Assembly: GCA_014360055.1 (NCBI GenBank)
Contig: JACIYH010000010.1
Location: 1-52,765, forward strand
DNA: 52,765 nt
Direction: 5' to 3'
Source of the DNA: Bacillota bacterium
GTDB lineage: Bacteria > Bacillota > Sulfobacillia > JACIYH01
Shown piece by piece: positions 8,108 to 16,917 of this stretch (the first letter of the stretch is position 1; each line of letters starts with the position of its first letter). The notes under the pieces are model-generated. The model did not search any database, was not told the DNA's origin, and worked only from the letters and a program-made list of their open reading frames with translations. Both the position numbers and the translations under genes were made by a program.

Positions 8108-9354
8108 GCAGGGTACGACGCCTGCAAGACTACGCGGAATTCGTGGGCCCCGAGGAACTGCGCGAGATATGGTCGCTGGTCCGCCATGTCGAGGGGGCTA
8201 CCATGGTGCACGTCAACTCCACGAGGATGGGCGGCGGCGTGGCCGAGATCCTGGAAGCCATGATCCCCCTCCTCAACAGCGTGGGGGTCAGCGCACGCTG
8301 GGAGGTCATCGAACCCCTGCCCGGTTTCTTTTCCTTCACCAAGGCCCTGCACAACGGCCTTCAAGGGGCACCCTTCGTGCTACGACAAGAGCAGGTGGAC
8401 ACCTACGCCAGGTGCCAGCAACTGAACGCCTCCCGCCTTGACCTCAACGCCGATTGCGTGATCATCCATGATCCCCAGCCGGCGGGCCTCATCCGGCACC
8501 GGGCGGAGGGCCGGTCCCGTTGGGTGTGGCGGTGCCACATCGACCTGTCCGCCCCGGACCCGGTGGCCTGGGGTTTCCTGCGCCCCTACGTCGAGCAGTA
8601 CGACGCCAGCATTTTCTCCATCCCCGCCTTCGCCCAGCAGTTACCCCACAACCAGTTCATGATCGAGCCCTCCATAGACCCCCTCAACGACAAAAACCGA
8701 GACCTGGACGTCCGTACGGTGCAGGACGTCCTGGAGCGATACGGTATCGACCCGGAAAGGCCCATCATAACCCAGGTATCCCGCTTCGACGCCATGAAGG
8801 ATCCCATGGGGGTGATCAGGGCTTTCCGGGAGGTGCGACGGCGCGAAGACTGCCAGCTGGTGCTGGCAGGAGGAGGTGCCAGCGACGACCCCGAAGGACA
8901 GCAGGTCCTGGCCCAGGTGAGAGAAGAAGCCAGCCACGACCCTGACATCCACGTCCTTGAGCTCCCTCCGGAAAGCGACTTAGAGATCAACGCCCTGCAG
9001 CGGGCATCCACCATCATCGTGCAGAAGTCGCTGCGGGAAGGGTTCGGGCTCACCGTAACGGAGGCCCTCTGGAAGGGAAAACCGGTGGTGGCCGGGGCCG
9101 TGGGCGGTATCCGCCGCCAGGTCATTCACGGCTTCACCGGCTTCCTGGTAAGGTCGGTGGAAGGGCTGGCCTACCGCCTGCGGCAACTGCTACATGATCC
9201 CTCCCTGCGGCAGGCCCTGGGCAGTAACGGTCGTGAGCACGTGCGCAACAATTACCTGATCACCCGCCACCTCAAAGATTACCTGCTCCTGTTGCTGGCA
9301 GTTCGCTACCCCGATGCCGACATCACCGACCTGGCCGGGGCCGGTCACCCGTAA
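8104..9354 (+). CDS. treT: Trehalose synthase, glycosyltransferring (TreT-type, GT4)
   Basis: A 416-residue GT-B glycosyltransferase matching the TreT family, which makes trehalose from an NDP-glucose and glucose (reversibly in archaeal enzymes). The N-terminal half has His-Val-Asn-Ser-Thr-Arg-Met-Gly-Gly-Gly-Val-Ala-Glu. The family stretch Trp-Arg-Cys-His-Ile-Asp-Leu-Ser follows at about 142. The nucleotide-sugar half has Gln-Val-Ser-Arg-Phe-Asp and the GT4 signature Glu-Gly-Phe-Gly-Leu-Thr-Val-Thr-Glu-Ala-Leu. The ATG overlaps the stop of the DUF5752 gene. A carbohydrate ABC transporter follows after 168 bases with its own promoter. OtsAB, a second trehalose route, is encoded 9 kb away. Confidence 0.92.
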   Translation: MSRVRRLQDYAEFVGPEELREIWSLVRHVEGATMVHVNSTRMGGGVAEILEAMIPLLNSVGVSARWEVIEPLPGFFSFTKALHNGLQGAPFVLRQEQVDTYARCQQLNASRLDLNADCVIIHDPQPAGLIRHRAEGRSRWVWRCHIDLSAPDPVAWGFLRPYVEQYDASIFSIPAFAQQLPHNQFMIEPSIDPLNDKNRDLDVRTVQDVLERYGIDPERPIITQVSRFDAMKDPMGVIRAFREVRRREDCQLVLAGGGASDDPEGQQVLAQVREEASHDPDIHVLELPPESDLEINALQRASTIIVQKSLREGFGLTVTEALWKGKPVVAGAVGGIRRQVIHGFTGFLVRSVEGLAYRLRQLLHDPSLRQALGSNGREHVRNNYLITRHLKDYLLLLLAVRYPDADITDLAGAGHP

Positions 9355-9364
9355 CCGAGTTACT

Positions 9365-9373
9365 TGGTAGAAT
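9365..9373 (+). promoter_or_regulatory. Extended -10 promoter upstream of the sugar ABC transporter operon
   Basis: TGGTAGAAT is an extended -10 (TG, G, TAGAAT) just after the treT stop, 150 bases before the binding-protein gene. No strong -35 is seen. The same element, TGGTAGAAT, occurs in front of trxA. Confidence 0.5.
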
Positions 9374-9522
9374 TCGCCCAGAAAAGGAAGGAATCTGGGA
9401 GACCGAACTCGAATATTGAAACAGTGCCCAACACAACGCAGGCGGGACTCGCCACACGGGAGGTTGGCCCTCATGGCACGGGTCAGCCATCCAACCGTCC
9501 CGCGGCAAAAGGAGGGTGTTCC

Positions 9523-10725
9523 GTGAAGCGTTGGTTGGTTTTGTTGGTGGTCGCCTTATTCGTGCTGTCGGGTTGCGCACGGGCTCCCGCCCCTGCGGCC
9601 GAGCCCGCACCCAAGCCCGTGCTCACGGTCATCGGTCCGTGGTCGGGCCCCGAGATGGAGGCCTTCCTCCCCGTCCTCAAGGCGGCAGAGGAAAAGGTGG
9701 GTGCCAGGATCAACTATCGCATTTACCGGGCGGAGGACCTCGCCTCCATTCTGCCGGCCCAGTTCGAAGCGGCTCAAGCCCCGGGCGACGTGATCTTCAT
9801 GTGGGACTGGTGGGTTAAAGAGAACGCCCAGCACGCCGTGGACCTGGCCGACGTCTGGCAGAGCGAGGCAGGGCAGTTTATCCTCGAGGCTGCCGAGGCC
9901 GAAGGGAAGGTGTGCGCGGTACCCTACGCCATGACGGTGAAGCCCGGCTTCTGGTACCGAAAGTCCTTCTTCCAGCAGCACCATCTGAAGCCCCCCACCA
10001 CCTGGGAGGAACTGAAGGCGTTGCTGGAGCAGGTGGCGGGGCTGCCCGGGATCAAGAAGCCCATCGTGACCGGGGACGGCGTGGGCTGGCCCATCAGCGA
10101 CATCACCGAGCACTTCCTCATCGCCTGCGGCGGGCCCCAGCTGCAACTCGACCTTATCGCGGGCAAGGTGAAGTGGACCGACGCCCAGGTACGCAGCGTT
10201 TTCGCCGACCGGCTGGTCCCGTTGCTTCCCTACTTCAGCGATCCGGTGGAATGGACCCAGGCCATCGACCTCTGGTGGAACGGGGAATACGCCCTGTACT
10301 TCATGGGCAACTGGCTGACCGGCATGGTCAAGCAACCCGATGACCTGGGCGTGTTCACCCTGCCCGGGGCGAAAGGCGTGGTGGCCGGTACCGACTACGC
10401 CTTCATCCCCAAGTACTCGGAAAACGTGGACGCCGCCAGGAAGCTGGTCGCCTTCCTGATCAGCCGGGAGGGCATGGAGACGCGGGCCAAGCAGGGCGGT
10501 AAGCTGGCCGGCCGCAAGGACGTGCCCGCCGACGTCTACCCGCCCGCCGACAAGGCTCTGGCCGAGGCACTGGCTCAGGTGGAAGTCACCCTGCCCGACC
10601 TGGACGATTCCATCGGGGGCGACTGGCAGCGCACCTTCTGGGATCAGCTTAAGCTGTTGTGGGTGAGGCCAAAGGCCCTGGACGAGGTGCTTACCACCCT
10701 GGAAAGCAAGCGCCAATCCAAGTAA
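9523..10725 (+). CDS. ABC transporter sugar-binding lipoprotein
   Basis: A 400-residue family-1 extracellular solute-binding protein (MalE/UgpB type). Lys-Arg and a hydrophobic run lead to a lipobox Leu-Ser-Gly-Cys with Cys18, so it is a membrane-anchored lipoprotein outside the cell. The mature part shows typical SBP features such as Pro-Tyr-Ala-Met near 140 and Thr-Trp-Glu-Glu-Leu near 165. The GTG start has AAAGGAGG seven bases upstream; a longer open frame begins at 9364 but its extra 53 codons overlap the promoter. Two permeases and an ATPase follow in order. Neighbouring treT suggests trehalose, maltose or glucose as ligand, which is inference. Confidence 0.93.
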   Translation: MKRWLVLLVVALFVLSGCARAPAPAAEPAPKPVLTVIGPWSGPEMEAFLPVLKAAEEKVGARINYRIYRAEDLASILPAQFEAAQAPGDVIFMWDWWVKENAQHAVDLADVWQSEAGQFILEAAEAEGKVCAVPYAMTVKPGFWYRKSFFQQHHLKPPTTWEELKALLEQVAGLPGIKKPIVTGDGVGWPISDITEHFLIACGGPQLQLDLIAGKVKWTDAQVRSVFADRLVPLLPYFSDPVEWTQAIDLWWNGEYALYFMGNWLTGMVKQPDDLGVFTLPGAKGVVAGTDYAFIPKYSENVDAARKLVAFLISREGMETRAKQGGKLAGRKDVPADVYPPADKALAEALAQVEVTLPDLDDSIGGDWQRTFWDQLKLLWVRPKALDEVLTTLESKRQSK

Positions 10726-10732
10726 GCCAGGC

Positions 10733-10759
10733 GGGGGAGGGCCGGTCCGGCCCTCCCCC
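10733..10759 (+). terminator. GC-rich hairpin after the binding-protein gene (attenuator or mRNA stabiliser)
   Basis: An 11-bp perfect stem GGGGGAGGGCC / GGCCCTCCCCC closes a 5-base loop just after the binding-protein stop. It is followed by CGAAAATCC, not a T-run, so full termination is unlikely. Such hairpins between binding-protein and permease genes usually protect the upstream mRNA and keep permease expression lower. Confidence 0.65.
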
Positions 10760-10800
10760 CGAAAATCCTCCGCAGTCACCCTGGGTAGGTGAGATACGTA

Positions 10801-11703
10801 ATGGATCTCCGAGGGGCCAGGGCCCGGCTCTGGGCTGACCCGCTGCTCCTGGCCGTCCCCGCCCTGTTCCTGATCCTCGTCCTCATCGTGTATCCCGCCC
10901 TGCAAACGCTGGGGCTGTCCTTCCTGTCCAAAGATGGCGCTTTCGTGGGTCTCAAGAACTTCGCCGACGTGCTTTCCGACCCGGAGACCCTGAACCTGGC
11001 ACGGTTCCCCGCCCACACGCCCCCCTGGGGCTCGCTCGTGCACAACGCCATCTGGATTCTGCTGCACCTGCCCCTCACCGTCGCCATAGGGCTCGGCTTG
11101 GCCATCCTCCTGCGCGACGTGAGGGGTTCCGCCATCCTGAGGTCCATCATCTTTCTGGGAATGGTTACACCCATGATCGTGGGCGGGGTGATCATCCGCT
11201 TCCTGTTCGACGAAAACGCCGGTATCGTCAACGCTTTCCTGCGCCTGGCCGGACTGCAGGCCCTGGCCAGAAGCTGGACCGCCTACCCCGACACAGCACT
11301 GCTGTCGCTCATCCTGGGTTCGGTGTGGTTGTGGTCGGGGTTCGCCATGGTGCTGTACAGCGCGGGGCTGTCCACCATCCCGCGGGACTACTACGAGGCC
11401 GCTTCCGTGGACGGGGCCAGTCCGCTGCAGCAGTTCTGGTACATCACCGTCCCTTCCCTGCGCCCGGTGACCAGCGTGGTGGTGGCCATGACCATCCTCT
11501 GGGACCTGAAGATCTTCGACCTGGTGTACACCGCCACCTTAGGCGGCCCGGGCGGGTCCTCCATGGTGCTGGCGCTGCAGATGTACTTCTATGGTTTCCG
11601 GGCCCTGCGGTTCAACACCGCCGCGGCCGTCGCCACCGTGCTGTCCCTGTTCACCCTGGTGGTGGGCATCGCCTTTATCCGCAGCAGTCGCCGAGAGGAG
11701 TGA
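10801..11703 (+). CDS. Sugar ABC transporter permease, MalF type
   Basis: A 300-residue membrane protein with about six membrane helices. The cytoplasmic EAA loop reads Glu-Ala-Ala-Ser-Val-Asp-Gly-Ala near residue 195 and ends in Val-Pro-Ser-Leu-Arg-Pro, the contact site for the ATPase. The ATG at 10801 has GGTGAG seven bases upstream and is preferred to a GTG at 10789. It pairs with the next gene to form the transport channel. The stop lies four bases before the start of the second permease. Confidence 0.92.
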   Translation: MDLRGARARLWADPLLLAVPALFLILVLIVYPALQTLGLSFLSKDGAFVGLKNFADVLSDPETLNLARFPAHTPPWGSLVHNAIWILLHLPLTVAIGLGLAILLRDVRGSAILRSIIFLGMVTPMIVGGVIIRFLFDENAGIVNAFLRLAGLQALARSWTAYPDTALLSLILGSVWLWSGFAMVLYSAGLSTIPRDYYEAASVDGASPLQQFWYITVPSLRPVTSVVVAMTILWDLKIFDLVYTATLGGPGGSSMVLALQMYFYGFRALRFNTAAAVATVLSLFTLVVGIAFIRSSRREE

Positions 11704-11707
11704 ACAC

Positions 11708-12676
11708 ATGGGTCTGGTCTCTCAGCCTGCGCCCTACGGGCGACCTGCGCCCGGCCGGCAAGCCACGCCCCACGCAGGCTCCACCACCCCACCCCCTGCT
11801 GCGGGCCGTGGCACCCCCTCGCCAGCCGCCCGTCCCCTGCCCGGGCGCCGGCTCCGTCCCGCCGTCATCCTGAGGCACACCCTGGCCTGGCTCGTCGGCC
11901 TGCTCTGGATTGTACCCTTCCTGGGCATCCTCATGAGCGCGCTGCGGCCCCAGGCGGAACTGATCCACGGCTGGTGGCAGCTTGGGCAGGTGACCATTTC
12001 CGCGGAAAACTTCGTGCGTGCCTGGAATCACCCCACCGCCCCTATGGGGGAGGGCATCCGCAACTCTCTGCTTGTGGTCGTCCCTTCCACGGTACTGCCG
12101 CTCCTCATCGCCTCCCTGGCCGCCTACGGCTTCCTGCGGTCCCGGGCGCGCGTGCGGACGCCGCTTTTCGCCCTCATCATCCTCCTGCTGGCGGTACCGC
12201 AGCAGATGGTGGCCATTCCCCTGTTCCGCATCCTGCGAGACCTGGGATTCATCAACTCCTACGCCGGGCTGGTGGTAACCCACACGGCCTGGGCGCTGCC
12301 CTGGATGATCATGTTCCTGCGCAACTACTTCGCCACCCTCCCACGGGAGGTGGAGGAGGCCGCCCTTCTGGACGGGGCCGGCCGCCTGCAGATCTTCTGG
12401 CACGTCATCCTACCTCTCAGCCTTCCCGGGCTGGCTTCGGCTGCAGCCCTGCAGCTGACCTGGGCCTGGAACGACTTCTTCATGGCCCTCATCCTGCTCT
12501 ACGAACCAACCCGGCTGGTCGCTACCCAGCGCATCCCCCTGCTGCGCGGCCAGTACCACGTGGACTGGGGCATCCTGACGGCCGCCTCGGTGCTGACCAT
12601 TGCCGTCCCCATCCTGGTGTTCGCCCTGTTGCAGCGCTACTACGTAAGGGGTCTGATCGGGTGGACCCTGAAGTAG
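11708..12676 (+). CDS. Sugar ABC transporter permease, MalG type
   Basis: A 322-residue inner-membrane protein. Residues 1-58 form a Pro/Gly/Ala-rich cytoplasmic arm that typical MalG proteins lack. Six membrane helices follow, with the EAA loop Glu-Glu-Ala-Ala-Leu-Leu-Asp-Gly-Ala near 220 and Leu-Pro-Leu-Ser-Leu-Pro-Gly after it. The ATG follows GAGAGGA. It works with the MalF-type permease and probably with the ATPase encoded 120 bases downstream. Confidence 0.92.
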   Translation: MGLVSQPAPYGRPAPGRQATPHAGSTTPPPAAGRGTPSPAARPLPGRRLRPAVILRHTLAWLVGLLWIVPFLGILMSALRPQAELIHGWWQLGQVTISAENFVRAWNHPTAPMGEGIRNSLLVVVPSTVLPLLIASLAAYGFLRSRARVRTPLFALIILLLAVPQQMVAIPLFRILRDLGFINSYAGLVVTHTAWALPWMIMFLRNYFATLPREVEEAALLDGAGRLQIFWHVILPLSLPGLASAAALQLTWAWNDFFMALILLYEPTRLVATQRIPLLRGQYHVDWGILTAASVLTIAVPILVFALLQRYYVRGLIGWTLK

Positions 12677-12797
12677 CACAGGTCTACGCCTTGCCGCCGG
12701 CGGCCGCACGGAGCCATCACCGGTCAGCACGCACACTCGCAGACAGCGACCCCCTACCCGCCGGGAGGATGGCCCGCAGGAATCGGAGGAGAAAGTG

Positions 12798-13916
12798 ATG
12801 GCTACGGTACAGCTTCACCACGTGACCAAGCAGTTCGGCGACGTCACCGCCGTGCACGACTTCAGCCTGGAGATCGACGACGGCGAATTCCTGGTCCTGG
12901 TGGGACCCTCGGGATGTGGCAAGTCGACCCTGCTGCGGGTGGTGGCCGGGCTGGAGGAGGTCACCTCGGGGGAGATCTACATCGACGACCGCCTGGTCAA
13001 CCACGTAGCTCCCAAGGACCGCGACGTGGCCATGGTGTTCCAGAACTACGCCCTCTACCCGCACATGAACGTGTACGACAACCTGGCTTTCGGCCTGCGT
13101 ATGCGCCGCGTGGCGAGGGACGAGATCGACCGCCGCGTGCGCCAGGCTGCCGAGATCCTGGGCCTGGCCGACCTGCTGCGGCGCCGGCCCGCGCAGCTTT
13201 CGGGCGGCCAGCGCCAGCGGGTGGCCCTGGGTCGGGCCATCGTGCGGGAGCCCAAGGTGTTCCTCATGGACGAACCCCTTTCCAACCTGGACGCCAAGCT
13301 GCGGGTGGAGATGCGCACGGAACTGGCCCGCCTGCACCAGCGCCTGCGGGTTACCACCATTTACGTGACCCACGACCAGACCGAAGCCATGACCATGGGC
13401 AGCCGTATCGTGGTCATGAAGGACGGCCGCATCCAGCAGGTAGCCTCGCCGCTCGAACTCTACGAGCAGCCGGCCAACCTGTTCGTGGCCGGATTCATCG
13501 GCTCACCGCCCATGAACTTCGTGCGGGGCACACTGGAACCCCGTGATGGTGACCTGTGGTTCGCCGCCGCGGGCATCAGCATCCGCGTGCCCGGGGCCCT
13601 GGCTGGCGCCACGGCGGGCCTGGGCGGGCATCCCATCGTACTGGGTGTGCGGCCCGAGGACATCCTGGTCGACCCCGAACGCGTCAGGGTTCTGCCCGAC
13701 CACCGCGTGGAAGCGTTGGTCGAGGTGGTGGAACCCCTGGGTGCGGATGCCTTCGTGCACCTCCTGGCCGGGGAGCAGCGACTCACTGCCCGGGTGCCCG
13801 GCCGGGTCAAGGTACGGGTGGGCGACCGCCTGACAGTAGCCCCGGACCCCGACCGCATCCACCTGTTCGACCCTGCAACAGAACAGGCGCTCAGCCGCGC
13901 CGCCACGTCCCCCTGA
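12798..13916 (+). CDS. Sugar ABC transporter ATPase, MalK/UgpC/MsmX type
   Basis: A 372-residue ABC ATPase that powers the preceding permeases. Walker A is GPSGCGKST near residue 36, the signature is LSGGQRQRVALGRA near 135, Walker B is FLMDEPLSNLD near 156, and the switch His lies in Val-Thr-His-Asp-Gln. Residues 235-372 form the MalK-type OB/TOBE regulatory domain, including Gly-Ser-Pro-Pro-Met-Asn-Phe and Gly-Val-Arg-Pro-Glu-Asp. The ATG is seven bases after GGAGGA; a GTG directly before it is an alternative. MsmX-type ATPases can serve several transporters, so the partner is likely but not proven. It ends three bases from clcA on the other strand. Confidence 0.95.
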   Translation: MATVQLHHVTKQFGDVTAVHDFSLEIDDGEFLVLVGPSGCGKSTLLRVVAGLEEVTSGEIYIDDRLVNHVAPKDRDVAMVFQNYALYPHMNVYDNLAFGLRMRRVARDEIDRRVRQAAEILGLADLLRRRPAQLSGGQRQRVALGRAIVREPKVFLMDEPLSNLDAKLRVEMRTELARLHQRLRVTTIYVTHDQTEAMTMGSRIVVMKDGRIQQVASPLELYEQPANLFVAGFIGSPPMNFVRGTLEPRDGDLWFAAAGISIRVPGALAGATAGLGGHPIVLGVRPEDILVDPERVRVLPDHRVEALVEVVEPLGADAFVHLLAGEQRLTARVPGRVKVRVGDRLTVAPDPDRIHLFDPATEQALSRAATSP

Positions 13917-13919
13917 ACG

Positions 13920-15935
13920 TTACCCTCGCCCTTGCCGGGAGTACCCGGCCGCGCCGGTGGAGGCAAGCGAACCGCCCCGGAGGTAGTTTTCGACTTCCTC
14001 CAGGCATTCGGAAGGGCTGCAGAAAACCAGCAACCTGTCACCGGGTTCGAGCCGCGTGCGGCCGTGGGGGATGAGCACGCTACCCTCCCTCGTCACCGAA
14101 ACCAGCAGACACTGGGGAGGAAGCTCGAGTTCGGCAAGGGTCCGGCCGCTTATCGGGGAGGACGCCGGCAGCACGACCTCACCGAAGGAACCCTGGTCCC
14201 TGGCCAGGTGACGCAGAAGCTGCACCTTGCGGGATGTCTCCAGCCCGTGGAGAGTATGAGCGTTGTACGCGCGCAGGACATCATCCCGGCCCAGGATGCC
14301 CACTACCCGCCGCGGGTTTTGGCGGCTTACTACCGGTAACATCCGGTAGTCGTACACGGCGAAGAGGCGCATGGCGTCCTCCAGGCTCTGGTCGGGATAC
14401 ACCGTGACCACATTGCGAGAAGCGACATCCCCCACCGGAACGTCGCTCTTGCCGTCCAGGAGCGCACGCCGCAGATCGTCTGCCGAAACCACTCCCAGCA
14501 ACTCTCCGCGGTCGTCCACGACCACAAGCGACCGGTGGCGCCGGGCGGACACGCTCCCGTACGCCTGGGCAACCGACGTGGAAGCCGGACACCCGCCCGA
14601 GAACTGGCGCTGGGCGGCACTCACGGTTATCCGCTCGGCCGGCCGGATCTCCGTACCGCGCAGGACCACAATCCCCTTGCGGGTCAATCTCACGGTATAC
14701 ATGGAGTCGCGGGCCAGGAACCCGTAGACAAAATAGCTCATGGCACAGGCGGCCATCACGCCCACCGTGATCTCGTAATCCCCGGTCATTTCCAGGATGA
14801 TCGTAATGGCCGTAAGCGGAGCCTGCGCAGCAGCCGCGAACACCGCACCCATCCCGACCACGGCGTAGGCCTGCGGGACAGCTACCACATCAGGCATGAG
14901 GAGGTGCATGGCGGCACCGAAACTGCCCCCGAGCATGGTTCCGAGGTACAGGGAGGGGGCGAACACACCGCCCGACCCTCCCGCCCCAATGGTAATGAGG
15001 GTAGCGAGGTACTTGAGTACGAGCAGCCAGAAGAACCCGGCAAGAACCAGATCTCCTGCCACCGCCCGTTCCATGGTGTCGTAACCCACACCCAGTACCT
15101 GAGGGGCCACCATGCCGAGCAGGGCGACCAGCACACCGCCCAGCAGGGGCTTGAGCCAAAAGGGCACCCGCCAGCGCGCGGACGCCGTCTCCACCAGGTC
15201 CAGCCCGCGCGTGTATGCCAGGCCCATGAGGCCCGCCACAGCACCGAGCAGCAGCATGGCCAGGATCTCGGCAGGGTGCCCCAGGCCGAAGGTGGCCGTG
15301 GGCAGGACAAGACGATTGCCCATAATGGAATTGAAGGTGACCGTACCCGTCACCGCCGCCACCAGGGTAGGAAGTATCACTCCCATGGCATGGCTTCCCA
15401 GCACCACTTCCATCCCGAACAGCGCGCCGGCAATGGGAGCGTTGAAGGTCGCCGCCACACCTGCCGCCGCCCCCGAAGCCACGAGCAGAGAAAGATACCG
15501 GTCGGAGAGGCGAAGAAGCTGGCCGATCACCGACCCAAACGATGCCCCGATCAGGGCGATGGGGCCTTCCTGACCCACCGACCCTCCGCTGCCGATGGTG
15601 ACGGCAGGGGCCACGATGCCGAGTAGCGCCACCCGAGGGCGAATCCGCCCTCCGCGCAGGGCCAGGGCCTCCAGCACCTGCGGAATGCCGTGCCCTCGCA
15701 CCTCGGAAGCGAGGTACTGGCCGATCAGGCCGACCAGGACCAAGCCGACGGCAGGTGCCAGCACGGCCAGATCGTGCCGGGGAGGCGGGAAATGGGGCAC
15801 CCCCGGCAGGAGCCAGAACACTTGGCGGATTCCCCTGCCCGCCCAATCGATCATCAGGCGGAACAGGATAGCGCCCAGCCCACCCACAACCCCGGTGATG
15901 AGGGCCAGGGAAACAAGCAACGAGAACTCACCCAA
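13920..15935 (-). CDS. clcA: ClC-family chloride channel/transporter with CBS pair and TrkA-C domain
   Basis: A 671-residue protein. The ClC membrane domain (about 1-430) has Gly-His-Gly-Ile-Pro near 82 and Gly-Gln-Glu-Gly-Pro with gating Glu123, which favours a proton-coupled exchanger. Gly-Gly-Val-Phe-Ala-Pro-Ser lies near 323. Two CBS domains (about 460-570) and a C-terminal RCK-C/TrkA-C-like domain (about 590-655) follow. RCK-C domains bind c-di-AMP in several Bacillota proteins, which would fit the riboswitch upstream, but that is inference. The apparent start is TTG 15935 without a Shine-Dalgarno site. It overlaps the stop of a 20-residue leader ORF and sits directly after a terminator-like hairpin. 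It is the last gene of otsA-otsB-mscS-clcA. Confidence 0.9.
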   Translation of the reverse strand: MGEFSLLVSLALITGVVGGLGAILFRLMIDWAGRGIRQVFWLLPGVPHFPPPRHDLAVLAPAVGLVLVGLIGQYLASEVRGHGIPQVLEALALRGGRIRPRVALLGIVAPAVTIGSGGSVGQEGPIALIGASFGSVIGQLLRLSDRYLSLLVASGAAAGVAATFNAPIAGALFGMEVVLGSHAMGVILPTLVAAVTGTVTFNSIMGNRLVLPTATFGLGHPAEILAMLLLGAVAGLMGLAYTRGLDLVETASARWRVPFWLKPLLGGVLVALLGMVAPQVLGVGYDTMERAVAGDLVLAGFFWLLVLKYLATLITIGAGGSGGVFAPSLYLGTMLGGSFGAAMHLLMPDVVAVPQAYAVVGMGAVFAAAAQAPLTAITIILEMTGDYEITVGVMAACAMSYFVYGFLARDSMYTVRLTRKGIVVLRGTEIRPAERITVSAAQRQFSGGCPASTSVAQAYGSVSARRHRSLVVVDDRGELLGVVSADDLRRALLDGKSDVPVGDVASRNVVTVYPDQSLEDAMRLFAVYDYRMLPVVSRQNPRRVVGILGRDDVLRAYNAHTLHGLETSRKVQLLRHLARDQGSFGEVVLPASSPISGRTLAELELPPQCLLVSVTREGSVLIPHGRTRLEPGDRLLVFCSPSECLEEVENYLRGGSLASTGAAGYSRQGRG

Positions 15936-15990
15936 CGGCGAAGAAAAAAGATCCCGACGGGATCTGTGCGTACCCGGAATCTCCCCTCAC
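15928..15990 (-). CDS. 20-residue leader ORF between mscS and clcA
   Basis: GTG at 15990 lies one base after the mscS stop and opens a 21-codon frame whose TGA stop (15928-15930) overlaps the clcA TTG start. The frame runs straight through the hairpin and T-run at 15944-15964. Its product (Met-Arg-Gly-Asp-Ser-Gly-Tyr...) resembles nothing known. The arrangement would let ribosomes leaving mscS translate the leader, open the hairpin, and restart at clcA, which otherwise lacks a ribosome site. That it is translated is inference. Confidence 0.35.
   Translation of the reverse strand: MRGDSGYAQIPSGSFFFAVG
15944..15964 (-). terminator. Terminator-like hairpin between mscS and clcA
   Basis: On the minus strand GATCCC-GTC-GGGATC forms a 6-bp stem, directly followed by TTTTTT. 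It lies 27 bases after the mscS stop and ends only nine bases before the clcA start, so it is either a partial terminator or an attenuator controlling clcA. Confidence 0.7.
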
Positions 15991-15991
15991 C

Positions 15992-16900
15992 TCACTCGGT
16001 ATCTACGGTACTCCGTCCGGGCCGCGAATGCAACCCCCGGGCGAGCACCTCCAGCGGCTTGCTGGCCTCTCCCCAGTAGACACTCACGTGCGGGAAGGGG
16101 ATTTCGATGCCCTCCTCATCGAAGCGCTTCTTGATCCGCCTGCGAAGCTCTCGGCCGACCTCCCATTGTTTGAGCGGTAGAGTGGTTATCATGGCCTTGA
16201 TGACCACTGCGGAGTCGGCAAAGTCGTCCACGCCGAGGACCTCAAGAGGCTTCAGGATGAGGGGCCCGTACCGGGGATCACGGGTCATTTCTTCCCCTAT
16301 GGATTGCAGTACCTCCATGACCCGATCCACGTCCTCCTTATAGGCCACCCCCACGTCTATGACGTAACGTGACCAGTCCTTGGTCATATTGCTTACCGAC
16401 TGGATGTTCCCGTTGGGTATGACATGGACGACCCCGGCTAAATCGCGAAGGACGATGGTGCGCAAGTTTATGGCCTCTACCAGCCCGCTGGTACCGTTGA
16501 TGCTCACTACGTCGCCGACTCTCACCTGATCTTCCAGGAGCAGGAAGAAGCCGCTGATGAGGTCCCTCACCAGGTTCTGCGCTCCGAACCCGATGGCCAG
16601 CCCCCCTATGCCCGCCGCCGCCAGCAGCGGTCCGATTTCCACGCCCAGTTCGGGGAGGGCGGTTACCAGCGCGAGGGCTACGATTACCACGGTCGCCCCG
16701 TTACGGGCGATGCTCATGAACGTTTTCAATCGGCGCTGCCGTTCCCCGGGCGGTTCCCCCGGCCGGGGCTCACCTGCCAGCATGCGCTCGAGCCGGCCGA
16801 AGACGGGACGCAGGGCCCTGATGGCCAGCCAACTGACCACCACGATACCCAACAGACGCACGCCCGAATTGAGAACCCAATCTACCACGCGATCGGCCAT
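15992..16900 (-). CDS. mscS: Small-conductance mechanosensitive channel, MscS family
   Basis: A 302-residue membrane protein that opens under membrane tension to release solutes on osmotic down-shock. It has two or three N-terminal membrane helices, then the glycine/alanine-rich pore helix Ala-Ala-Ala-Gly-Ile-Gly-Gly-Leu-Ala-Ile-Gly-Phe-Gly-Ala-Gln. The beta domain contains Val-Gly-Asp-Val-Val, followed by Ile-Pro-Asn-Gly, and the C-terminal alpha/beta domain ends Ile-Pro-Phe-Pro. The ATG is the first codon of the conserved frame. It is third in the c-di-AMP riboswitch operon, after otsA and otsB, and shares a transcript with clcA. Confidence 0.95.
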   Translation of the reverse strand: MADRVVDWVLNSGVRLLGIVVVSWLAIRALRPVFGRLERMLAGEPRPGEPPGERQRRLKTFMSIARNGATVVIVALALVTALPELGVEIGPLLAAAGIGGLAIGFGAQNLVRDLISGFFLLLEDQVRVGDVVSINGTSGLVEAINLRTIVLRDLAGVVHVIPNGNIQSVSNMTKDWSRYVIDVGVAYKEDVDRVMEVLQSIGEEMTRDPRYGPLILKPLEVLGVDDFADSAVVIKAMITTLPLKQWEVGRELRRRIKKRFDEEGIEIPFPHVSVYWGEASKPLEVLARGLHSRPGRSTVDTE

Positions 16901-16917
16901 CGCACCCCGGCCCGCAC

